From NCBI GenBank assembly GCA_027886185.1, contig WOAB01000162.1, positions 62,001 through 126,000 on the forward strand: a stretch of 64,000 nt of DNA, given 5' to 3'. Source of the stretch: Rheum nobile (Eukaryota > Streptophyta > Magnoliopsida > Caryophyllales > Polygonaceae). The position numbers and the translations under genes are program-made. The notes beneath the pieces were generated by a model that saw only the letters and a program-made list of their open reading frames with translations, made no database searches and had not been told where the DNA came from. Below, piece after piece: positions 12,901-22,760 of this stretch; position 1 is the stretch's first letter, and each line of letters begins with the position of its first letter.

Positions 12901-14969
12901 TCTTTCTAAGTTTCAGTGGAAGCTTTAGTTATATATCGTCTATCGACTTTTATTCGAGAGACAATGATAGTAACTAAATACGACCACTTAGAACCTCTCA
13001 TAAATACCCTTGTTTACTCTTTCATTAGACTAAACAACCTTTCTTTTTCCTTGCATGGTTGGTTGGTGTCATCCGTCCCATACGACACATCAGGTAATTC
13101 TTCCCAAGTGTGAAGAAGCAGGATACCGACGTTGAAGGCAGTTGTTTTTAGTATTTTGATATTCCGTTTACAATAAGGTTCAAGATCCTAAATATGTACT
13201 ATTGATACTTCTATTAAGTCTTTCGCTATTATCTTTGATACATTATTTAGTTTCCATTTTCTGCAACGTCGTTTGTAAGACATTTTGATTAATTATGAAT
13301 GTTTACGTATTACTTTATATTTGCAATCAATATTGTAAGCCTTGGGTGATTTTGGATATGCATTTCGAGTTCACTAGCGGTAGTATTCCTAAGGTAATTT
13401 AGGGGTGTTATAACATTTTTATCCACTTGAATTTGATGGCCTTCATTCACCCACCTGATCATGATTGGTGGCCATTTACATTGCGTCTCCAGCCATAATT
13501 TTTTAACCACATCTTCCGCGATCACATTTTGATCACTTCCATTGTCTACTAGGGCCAAAAGGGTTGTTCATGCCTTGTTATGATGCACAAGTGGTGGAAT
13601 CTTTGTTCCCTTTGATTGTTGTCCATTGTATAAGAATTCGCCAATGGGGGTGGTTGTGGTGGTGTTGGCGGCTGGAACATGTCAATTAGAGGTGGCATGT
13701 CGACTAACTCCTCATTAAACATGGGTGGAATATCCTCAAGTTCCTCATCATATATGGGCTGCATAGTCCCATACTCATCAAATTTGGGGTTGTAAGGCTC
13801 TTCCTTCACCTTAGAGATCACGAAACATTCTCATATGACGGTGGTGGCGTGTACTTCTTATTCTTCCTTCTCATGGTCCTCCTCCTCCTTTATCACATCC
13901 TTCTCGTCCTCGGACTCATATTTTCCATATACATTCAACAACACTTGGCGGCTATTTGGTCAATCACGCGCAAAGTGGCATCGCCCCATACATTTGAAGC
14001 ATCTAAGATCTCTAGCCCTTGGTGCCCCTTCTCCTCTACTTTCCACGGCAGTCGGGGTTGTATCTCTCTTTGGGAATACCTTAGATGGCTCACTCTTAGC
14101 CTCTAGACAACTTGAGGGCAGATTGGAGGTCGTAGTGTTAGAGTTTAAACCCCACGTCCTTGTACCGCCGCTAGTCTTCTTCTTTTGCAAGTTTTAGTAC
14201 ACTTGTGTGGCGTAGTGCAACACCTCCTCAAGCTGAATATTAGGGCTTAATCTTTGCATTTCTACATGAGCATTAACATCAGCATTTAGACCCCCAATAA
14301 ACTTAGAGATAACGTATCTTTTGGGGAATTGGACTCCCGATCGATACACTAGTTGTCTAAGTTCTTTGTAACTCCTCCGGGGTTCTTGTGCCTTGTTTCA
14401 CCTTCTCCAATCTGATTTGGACCTTATCAAGATAGTCTTCGGGAACAAATCGGAACCTAAGGGCAGATTTGAGCTCCTCCCATGTCGAGATGGGATGGTA
14501 GTTGTTGTGAACCCTTTCTTCTTTCTCCTCCTTCCACCAAGAGTAGAAGAAATCCGCAAAGTGGATGGCTATGATAGCCACCCTTTGGGCATCTTGGTAG
14601 CCATAATAATCAAATATGGCTTTGGTCTTGGATGCCCAATCTAGATAAGCCTCTACGTCGGGCATTCCGGCAAAGGGTTGAATGGATAGCTTCACGTCGT
14701 GGTGTTGTTGAGGGGGCGGCTGCATTTCCTCTCCCATGCCATAGCAAAACCCTCTATCCTCCACAATTTGACCCCTTGGCTGGACATCTCTCATTCTTGT
14801 CTTCTCATAAAAAGTCTATTGGTTCATTAGGTACTCGTCTAGGTTGCATCACAGGTCCGGTGGCTGCGGAAATAGGTCTTCGCCGTATCCCCTCAAAGAT
14901 AGGGTGTGTTGGCGGTGCTTGGAATCTCATAGGCAGCCTGCGGTTTTGGTCATGCGTAAATGGGTTGTC
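9914..14969 (-). pseudogene. Retrotransposon gag-protease polyprotein, disrupted (TR-GAG 1)
   Basis: Minus-strand order: N-terminal gag piece (14965-14805); Ty3-type Retrotrans_gag core (14794-14357, with FAGMPDVEAYLDWASK and WEELKSALRFRFVPEDY); a frameshift near 14370; zinc knuckle CFKCMGRCHFARD around 13960-14000; an acidic proline-rich spacer; protease with LVDNGSDQNVIAEDV (about 13555); a 2.8-kb LTR insertion; then the protease tail with LILGRPCQFD (about 10500) and DSRSNPFKGEEDD just before the PPT. The final zinc-knuckle cysteine codon is replaced by TGA. Gag would package RNA into virus-like particles; the protease would mature it. Several frameshifts and stops make it non-functional. 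Confidence 0.8.
10585..13412 (+). mobile_element. Solo LTR of family A inside TR-GAG 1 protease
   Basis: The LTR begins TGTAATATATCTC at 10585 and ends GGGGTGTTATA at 13412 (the family end is TGTTACA). It is flanked by ACCTT (10580-10584) and ACATT (13413-13417), a 5-bp TSD with one mismatch. It splits the protease reading frame of the host element, which resumes on both sides. Family landmarks are in order: TATA box TATAAATAC at 11378, GCAAGTGACGGTTCGCTC near 12170, GGTCATGACCGTACCC near 12510, GTGAGGTTGGTCG near 12770, and a GCCTTGGGTGATTTTGG end block. Only one LTR is present, so it arose by LTR-LTR recombination. Non-coding. Confidence 0.8.
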
Positions 14970-17475
14970 TGTAATAACCCTCATTTTAGTAAGGGTATTT
15001 TGGTAATTTTCCAACTCTCGTACTGTAGTCGGATCATTTTCAGAGAAGTTCAGACATTCTGTAATGTGCTTGATCTCTGTAATATTTTCCTGAGTGGTGT
15101 AAAATACATTCGACGTATTTTCGGGGCTTAGAATATTTGTTCGGATACAAATATATTTAACCCGGGGCTTAAAACCCATGCCCAACCTTTTCCCGGGCAA
15201 AAAGACGCGAAAATGGCCTTCACCGCCATCGCGAAAATCTCAAGCGCGAACAGCTTTTGCTTTCCGCCGGACTTCGATCGTCGCCGTAGCCGCCTGTGGA
15301 GACGTCCCATCCGGTCGTTGTAGGCGCCTACCTTTCCTTGGGCTATATAAGGAGGAGATCTGGGAGGGTTGAAAGGCACTCCATCTGAATCAAGCTCCCA
15401 AATCTCTCTCGCCGGAATTTCGAAGCTCTCGCCAGATTTTCGAGGAGTCGTCGGAGCTTCCGCCTTTGGTTGTAGCAGTCCCGGAGTTGTGCTTGGGAGG
15501 TGCAAGGCAGCCCTCGTCCGAGCTATCGTCGCCGTCGTCGTGAGGAGTCGAAGCCTTCGCTGTTGGGGCCTCGTCGTATCGTCGCTGGAGCTTGCAAGCC
15601 TCGACGGAGTTCTGGGTCGCCGCCGTGTGCAGCCAGGAGGGGCGTGGTGCTGCGAAGGTGTTCGGGAGCGAGAACCCGAGCTCGTCGCCGCTGTCGCCAG
15701 TCTCCGCCATCGGGGTCGAGCTCGGTGCCGCTCGCGGTTTGGCTTTGCTGTTCACGGGAGGAAGAAGAAGGGGGGGGGGCCTTTGCCAACTCTTGTTGGG
15801 CCGAGAAGCCCATTAGTCATTCTGTCCAGATTTAACCCGAGTTCGATCGAGCGGTATAATTTCGACCCACTTTTATCCGTATCTCTCTTTAGAAAAATTC
15901 AATTAACATTTTTATGATTTATAAATCATAAAAATTTATTGAATTTAAGTACTTGAGTTCGTCAAAATAAATTAATTGATATTAATTATTTTGTCGGTTT
16001 ATACCGTTATCTGTCGGATCGCGCGTGGACTCGTAACCTGGCTAGAGCTATCGGAAGAATAGGCCATACTCCCGAAAAGGATATCATCAGTAGTCGTCTC
16101 GTCTAGACTAAGGCAAGTGGCGGTTCGCTCTTGCTTATCATTCCATATTTCCATTAATTATCAATTGTTTAATTGTTAATTAAATTGGGATGAACTATTG
16201 TTTTCGTTTGGGAACAGATTTGATAAATGATACGATTAAAATATGATATTATAATAGGTTGTAAATATTGCTAGAAACAACGCTATTATATCTGTTATTA
16301 CCATGATGGTATTGGTGTGGATTTTATGCGAACTTGAAATATAGTTAGAATGAGTATTCGTAGGAACGCTATGTACCTTGCGAGGTCTAGTCATTTCTTT
16401 ATAACCATGGTGGATAGGATGACCAAGCCCTAACACCATTTCCCTGGTCATGACTATCCCCTATCCGAGTATATGGGAGGTGCGCTTAGCTGGCGCCAAA
16501 TCTTTCGGAATATGCTCCCAAGATATCTCTCGTATTGAGATGATATATTTATATGATAAAAGCTTATAACGTGAATATACGTTTTGGAATTTAACAAGAT
16601 AAGTGTGTTTATGCACATAATTAATGAACCTTAGGGCGAGAAGTACAACTTGGAACCTCGCCCGGGACTTCGGTTACAGTAAGTCCTCTTTCCAATCTGG
16701 ATTCGCACTGAGCGGTGAGGTTGGTCGTGGACCCAAATAGTCAAGTCTTTTTTAAAACTCTTGTGTGAAAATATTTTGTTCCCGAACATTTGTCATACGT
16801 TTATGTAAGACTCAATCTATTGGAGTCTTCTCTTCATATATTTTTCCCTTAAGACTCAATTCCTTTGGAGTCTTCTTTTCAGTGCATATCTAAACTTTAA
16901 TCATTCCGTGAAAGTTCCGGGTTATATATCATTCCTTCGGTTATTATTCGAGGAACAATGATGGTAAACGATTACGATCACTAGAACCATCTGTTTTCAT
17001 CCTTGCATAGTCTTTCATTAGACTAACCAACCGGGTTTTATTCCTTGCATGGTTGGCTGGTGTCATCCGTCCTATACGGCACATCTGTGGTTGGTTCCCG
17101 AAGACTTGAAGTAACCAATTGAAGAAGAGGCTTGCAGTTGCAGAATTAAGTGTCGGTATTTCAAGGTCGTTAAGTATTACTTTAATATGCATTTTTATAA
17201 CCCAGTCATGTATTAGGTTTATTCTTGAAGTCTTCCGCTGTGTAATTTAAAGTCTTCCGCTGAAATTTCACTCTGTTGTAAAAACACTTCTCTCGTTTGA
17301 TGAGAGATCTTTTAATATAAATGGTTGAGTTTTATTTAAAAATGTCTTCCGCTGTTTAACCTTTCGTTATTTAATATGTTTATTTAAGTTAATTATTCCG
17401 ATTAAAGCCTAGGGTGACATCGGACATCAACGTCTGAGGTCACTAGCGTGTGGCATTTCCAACAATAAGTTGGGG
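14970..17475 (+). mobile_element. Family A LTR copy, 3' end truncated
   Basis: Starts TGTAATAACCCTC at 14970 and aligns with 47380-49816 along most of its length, including GACATTCTGTAATGTGCT, TATA box TATATAA (15344), GGCAAGTGGCGGTTCGCTC (16110), GTAGGAACGCTATGTACC (16360) and TCTTCCGCTG repeats near the end. It stops at TTGGGGTG without the TGTTACA terminus, directly against TR-GAG 1 LTR sequence, and no TSD partner is found, so a deletion has removed its end. The GC-rich block 15200-15820 gives several long but mutually overlapping frames with no protein similarity; I treat them as non-coding. Confidence 0.75.
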
Positions 17476-17787
17476 TGAAACTCAATGTTCTGTATTCAAA
17501 TTAATCAAAGTTTGAAAACAAAATGAAAATGGCAACAACAAGAAATAGCCAAAATGTTTCACCGAAAAACCCTAAATGAAAAAGTACTGAAAACGTCTCT
17601 TCCCCTCCTCCGTTGGACCTGGAATTTGGACACGAGCTAGATACGTCCAAGAACTAAATCACATCCAAAATCCAGCCTAAATGCTCTAGTAAATCATAAT
17701 TGGGCCTTTGGACCAAGTTGGGCTCCCTTAGGTTTGGCTTGTCTTTTGGCTTGACCTTGCAACTTGATGTGAGCTCAGATCACATCA
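17476..17787 (-). repeat. TR-GAG 1 5' LTR remnant
   Basis: Closely matches 9227-9480 and 9850-9913 of the 3' LTR, with the roughly 370 bp between them missing. It starts (minus strand) TGATGTGATCTGAGC at 17787. The remainder of the LTR, primer site and leader are lost at the junction with the family A LTR at 17475. Confidence 0.7.
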
Positions 17788-19800
17788 CTATAACACACAA
17801 AATCCACATCCAATATCATCATTACGACGATAACCTTAATCCTATATACCGATATATATAACTATAAATATATACCAATAATAACTATCAACCTAGATAT
17901 GAAATTATTTTAAACACACAAAGGTTCTCAAACATATAATCTCGTTTTAGAAATAACCCAAATAATTAACAATTAATTTCAATATTAATTGTCGATCAAA
18001 GAATTACTGAAATGACAAGAGTGAACCACCACTTGTCTTAATCTCGTTAGAAACGAATTACGATAAGGAAAATAGCGTTTACTTGATTCCAAGAAATGGA
18101 CTCATGCTCCACAGCAATTCTAGCAAGGTTTTCGACCAACCAGGGATCCGAGATTAAATGATATAAATCGATAAAATAATTAATATCAATTAATTTATTT
18201 TGATGAACTCAAGTAATTAAATTCAATAAACTTTTATGAATTTAGTCATAAATTGAATTTTTCTAAGAACAAATACGAGTAAAAGTTGGTCAAAATTATA
18301 CCGCTCGATCGATTTCGGGTGGAATACGGGCCCGATACGCTAATTGGGTTTTAGGCCCATATCAATGTGTTAAATGATGATGGTGTCCACCTGCTTCTTC
18401 TTCAACAAATGAAGAACGAAGCTACAGATGTGGAGAACGAAGCGCGCACGACTCGGCGACGGACGGCGGCTCCAAGGTGGTGCAAGACGACGACGGCAAT
18501 AACGAGGAATAAAGGCCAGCAATGGCGGTGTCAGGTTGGAGACGAAGGGCTGGCTCGAACTGCACCGGAATGAGTTGCTACGAACAGAACAGAGCACGGA
18601 CCAAAGCGTTGCGACGCTGGATTCAAAGGGCTCGACGGTGGCTCAATCGGACTCGGAATCGAGCGGGGCCGGTGCCGTTGGGTTTGTATCGTCGTGGGCT
18701 ACCACCGAGGGTGTCTAGTAGTGGCGGAAGTAGATCATCAGCGTCGGAAAACCACCAAAACAAAACGCTCAAAAAATAGGGACGAGAAGAGTGTTTGATC
18801 GTTTTTTCGCAAATTGGATGATGAATTCGAGCGGAATGAGCTCGTATATATAGGGAAAATGTTGCCTTCAATTCCGATATTCAAATCAATTACCTCAAAT
18901 AAATCAATTACCTTAGATAAAGAGGCTTTTCGTAGGTAAGTTAATGAGGAAGATCCTGAATTTTACGGATTCGATTAAATCGATTTAGAGGATCATCAAC
19001 TGATTTTCTGGAAATCAATATGATTTTGTCATAATTACAAAAATGACTCACTTTACTAGATAATTCTAGGGGTCGGCACGGATGGTTAACCGATATTCGG
19101 TTAACCGAAATTTCAGTTTATATTTTTTATTAATCGTAACCGTACCGAAACATTCGGTTAACCGTTTGGTTAATCGAAATATTTCGGTTAACCGAAAGAC
19201 AAATTGTATTTTTTTTGTTATTCTCAAAATCAAATCTCTGTTTCACTATGTACCACGGTTTCCACATGCTCATTTGCATATTCAAAACTCAAGTACACAA
19301 CTATTTCCGAATTTTTATGAATATTATATGTAGCAAAACTTGTATTAGAAATCAACAATAGGTTCACTCTGTATTGCAGCAGTTTTGAGCATCTCTTCAT
19401 TCATGAAATATGCAAAAATATCTCTTAATTCATTCAAAAGAAAACATCAGAATGCTCAGCCTTAGAAAAGAAACACCAACTATAAATAAGATAAATATTG
19501 GTATGAAGAGAAAACGACATCAGTTTCACATTATTCAAACTAGATAACATTCAGTCCCAAATCAAGTTAATTTTGCAGCAAGAAGATAACATTCAGTCCC
19601 AAATCAAGTTACTTTCATCAAACAATGCAATGACTTCCAAAATACAATGACAAGCATCTTAATTAAAATCCTGGTTTACCGATCTCAAATAATAAAAATA
19701 GTTCATCAATCAAGTAGTGAAATAGTCTCATCAATTTCCACCAAAGGCTGATGCAAAATCAGATCTTCCATACCTGTCATACATACAAAATAAAGTAAAT

Positions 19801-20052
19801 TTAATAGAGTATAATTATACAAATTAGAACTACATAAAACAAAACATATGAAATATTAAACTGAGACCTCATTAATATTTCATATGATACAGAAGCACTT
19901 ACAGCATTAGAAGCCACAGTGGATGCTTGGGAAGGCTCAGATGACTTCTCTCCTTGCTTTTCCTTGTCAACAACATCTACGCAATCATCGTTGATATCAT
20001 TCACATTCACAACACTGTCGTTTTGCATCTGTATCATGAAAGAATGAAACAT
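19801..20052 (-). pseudogene. Short ORF inside the hAT, possible transposase 5' remnant
   Basis: An 83-codon minus-strand frame begins MFHSFMIQMQNDSVVNVND and contains an acidic then Ser-rich stretch (GEKSSEPSQASTVASNAV). Ser/Thr-rich leaders of this kind often precede the BED zinc finger in plant hAT transposases, but no BED finger follows; the frame ends in hydrophobic sequence beyond a likely exon boundary. Function unknown; a transposase remnant is a guess. Confidence 0.3.
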
Positions 20053-20459
20053 TATAAATTTATATCTAATGATCCAAATTGGAAGCTGAGAGTTTAGTAA
20101 AGTGCTTAGATGCCATGAGTCAGAGAAATCTGCTCAGCTTGGAAGCTGAGATTGTCAAATTGACATTAACAAGCCCACCAAAAAGAAATTCCATACCAAT
20201 CAGAGAGTACCCAACACTCACAAAACCCTACACTCACAGACGGCGGATTCTCAAAACCCTAGCTTAACAAATTGTGCAAAACAAGATTACAGTAGAGAGT
20301 ACCCAACACTCACAAAGAAAGAAATTGAGCAGAACCCAACACTCACAGAAAAACACACTAGACGGCGGGGCTGCAAAAATCGACAGAGGAATGGAAGCAA
20401 GCAACTTACCGGTAGGGCGGCGGGGTTGCTTGATGCCATGAGTCAGAGAAAGAGCGTCG

Positions 20460-20573
20460 GAGCAGGAGTTCGTCGGCGGTGGTGATGGGTTGTCGAAGAG
20501 CAGGAGTTCGCCGGCGGTGGTGATGGGTTGTCGAAGAGCAGGAGGTCGCCGGCGGTGGTGAAGGGTTGTCGAA
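20460..20573. repeat. 38-bp minisatellite, three units, inside the hAT
   Basis: Three consecutive 38-bp units start at 20460, 20498 and 20536, each beginning GAGCAGGAG and containing CGGCGGTGGTGA. They are GC-rich in an otherwise AT-rich transposon. Confidence 0.85.
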
Positions 20574-20961
20574 GAGAGGAGATCTGGTTTGGGTGAAGAA
20601 CTGGTTTGGGTACGTGTTTTGGCCAAGAAAGAGAGACTGCCTATTTTAGGTTTAATTCGGTTAACCGTAACCGATAAACGAAATATTTTTGGTCGATTAA
20701 CCGTAACCGAAAGTTTTGATTTTTTGGTTCGGTTAACCGAAAAATCGGGTGGTATTGCGGTTATTCGATACGGTTAATCGGTTACGGATATTTTGCCCAC
20801 CCCTAGATAATTCCACGTTTCCCCTTCTAGTTTTGGGTCAATTACAGTTTGAACCCAAACTTTCCAATTTATGATTTTTCGTGAAATTAAAGACTTTGAA
20901 GGCTTTATTTTTTTTGCGCAATTTAATTTAAGAAATTATATTTTAGATAAATATAATTATA

Positions 20962-21952
20962 AGAGTGAGGATCATATGAGGAGAGTATTTATGGTGTAAA
21001 ATGAGGATTAATCTTAGTCACTAGATTGTAGGAATGGAGAGTTAGGATTAAAACACATGAAGTGATAAATTTGTAAATATAACCAACTTTTTTATATTAA
21101 TATTTTATTTTTTATCTATTTTTTCTTTCAAAATTTTTTTTTAATAAAAAAATTCCGATATCTTTTTTTTTGAATTCCCCCCCCCCCCCCCCCCCCCCAA
21201 AAAAAAATATTTTTTTCCCGATTTTTTTTTTCAAGAAAATATTTTTTTCTCGAATTGTTTTTCCAAAATTTCCCCCCAAAATTTATTTTTATTTTTTTCA
21301 TGAATATTTTCCTAAATAAATTAGTACCATGCAATTTAACATTTTAATCATGCACTTTAACATACTACTCATGCACTTTAAAATATTTACATATGTACTT
21401 AGTTTTAGACTACTAAACATGCACTTTAATATACTTACACATATACTTAACTTGAAAATTGAACATCCACTTTAACATAATTCCATATGCACTTTAACAT
21501 GATAAATATGCATTTTTAATATAATAAACATACACTACCTAAAATGTACACTTTCGATATACATATTAAACATGCACATTTACATATTACATCATGCACT
21601 TTTATCATATTAAAGATGCACTCTATGTGAGCATTAAAAATGTGCTTATATATGCACTTTGAATTTATTACAAATGCAGTTTTGGTGCTTATTTATGCAC
21701 TTGATATACAATACAATGCAATTAAATAAAATATTTTCCAACAAAATACGAAAAAATAATTTTTGAATAAAAAATTGAAAAAAAAAATTGGATTTTTTTT
21801 TTGAAAAAATATTTTTTTTTCAAAAATATTATAAAAACTATGATATTTACAATTTTACCACTCCAATCTTATCCATTCATCTCTTAGATTTTTATGACAT
21901 TAATTACTCATCACTTTACACCCTAAGATCATTATGCACTTGAGCCCTACTC
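20962..21952. mobile_element. Mutator-like MITE with 9-bp TSD ATAATTATA
   Basis: Identical 9-bp repeats flank the insert (20953-20961 and 21953-21961), and the sister LTR at about 6555-6570 lacks it. Imperfect terminal inverted repeats extend roughly 110 bp: left AGAGTGAGGATCATATGAGG, right (reversed) GAGTAGGGCTCAAGTGC, both followed by TAGGGTGTAAA-like and TTGTAAATAT-like blocks. The interior has a 22-C run (21177-21198) and many CATGCACTTTAA variants. No ORF. TSD length and long TIRs point to a MULE-derived MITE; the AT-rich TSD alone would be weak. Confidence 0.7.
21177..21198 (+). repeat. Poly-C homopolymer, 22 bp
   Basis: An uninterrupted run of 22 C sits between A/T-rich tracts inside the MITE. 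It is likely length-variable and error-prone in sequencing. Confidence 0.95.
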
Positions 21953-22156
21953 ATAATTATAAACATACATCTTTGTACCCATATTTTATATCTCTCTCTC
22001 GTATTTCTTTTAAGAAATGTTATAAGCAATATTTTGGCATTAGATTATAATGTTTAAATTTTATTTCTTTTAAAAATATAAAATTTGAAACTTCTATATA
22101 TGAAACAAAGAAAAAAGTATTTACTTATAAAACTTTTAAATTTTAGGGTTATTACA

Positions 22157-22760
22157 CATCTTACAAAATCCAAATTCACATCACGTTATAACTAAATGCA
22201 CATCACATTATAACCAAATACACATCATGTTATAGTCAAACGTACATCTAGTTTTTGATACAAACTCTTCCACCTCAGTGGCATCATTTTGACATGTAAA
22301 TTATCTTTCTCCAATCAATTTATCTATTGAAAAGGTTCAAAAAAATGCACATCTAGTTATATTTAAATACACGAATAATTCAAATTCACATCCTACAAAA
22401 TCCAAATGTACATCACGGTATAGCCAAATGCACATCACTTTATAGCCAAATGTACATCACGTTATAGCCAAATGCACTTATATGCTAACTATGCACATCT
22501 AATATAACCCAAATGCAAGTATAATCCAAATGCACATTTAACTATATTGAATTGCACATTCTACAAAATTCAAACGCATATCACTTTATAACCAAATGCA
22601 CATTATATTATAACCAAATGCATATCACGTTGTAATCAAATGTGCATATAGGTTAAAATGCACATATAGTATTACCCAAATGCAAGTATAATCCAAATCC
22701 ACATCTAGTTATATATAAACCTATATTCAATTATATTGAATTGCACATCCTACAAAATTT
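22157..22760. repeat. Degenerate array of AAATGCACATCAC-type motifs
   Basis: About 600 bp consist of loosely repeated CCAAATGCACATCAC and GTTATA/TTATAACC blocks with variable 18-30 bp spacing. There is no coding potential. The motif resembles the CATGCACTTTAA repeats within the neighbouring MITE, suggesting a related non-autonomous DNA element, but no termini were found. Confidence 0.6.

Larger units (their letters stand above)
8894..17787 (-). mobile_element. TR-GAG 1: non-autonomous gag-protease LTR element with two nested LTRs
   Basis: Minus-strand order: 5' LTR remnant (17787-17476), gag core, zinc knuckle, protease, PPT, 3' LTR (9913-8894). The two LTR pieces share the start TGATGTGATC and long segments such as CTCAATGTTCTGTATTC and GGACCTGGAATTTGGA. 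No reverse transcriptase, RNase H or integrase is present between protease and LTR, so it is a Terminal-Repeat GAG (TR-GAG) element rather than an autonomous Ty3. The body is split by solo family A LTRs at 10585-13412 and 14970-17475, the latter with loss of the rest of the 5' LTR, the primer site and gag 5' end. No TSD was confirmed. Confidence 0.7.
19067..20805. mobile_element. Non-autonomous hAT transposon, 8-bp TSD GATAATTC
   Basis: The element is bounded by identical 8-bp duplications GATAATTC (19059-19066 and 20806-20813), the TSD length of hAT transposons. The sister LTR has the empty site TTGATAATTCCATG at 6393-6406. Termini are imperfect inverted repeats: TAGGGGTCGGCA on the left and, reversed, TAGGGGTGGGCA on the right. 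Both ends carry dense GGTTAACCG/TTCGGTTAACC motifs, probable transposase-binding subterminal repeats. At 1739 bp it is too short for a full transposase and has no hATC dimerisation domain, so it depends on an autonomous relative. Confidence 0.92.
17788..22156 (-). mobile_element. Family A 5' LTR, first half, with hAT and MITE insertions
   Basis: The minus strand starts TGTAATAACCC at 22156 and continues to 17788, aligning with 6756-5650 and then with 15820-16330 (GATCGAGCGGTATAATTT is shared). A TATA box (CTATATATAC, minus) lies at about 18844-18853. Two DNA transposons are inserted (19067-20805 and 20962-21952); removing them leaves about 1.6 kb. The remainder of the LTR is at 8292-8893, beyond TR-GAG 1. 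Confidence 0.75.

Noticed and set aside
15369..15917. Several long overlapping frames on both strands in a GC-rich block
   Set aside because: They lie in the leader of a family A LTR, overlap each other, and are not conserved between LTR copies.
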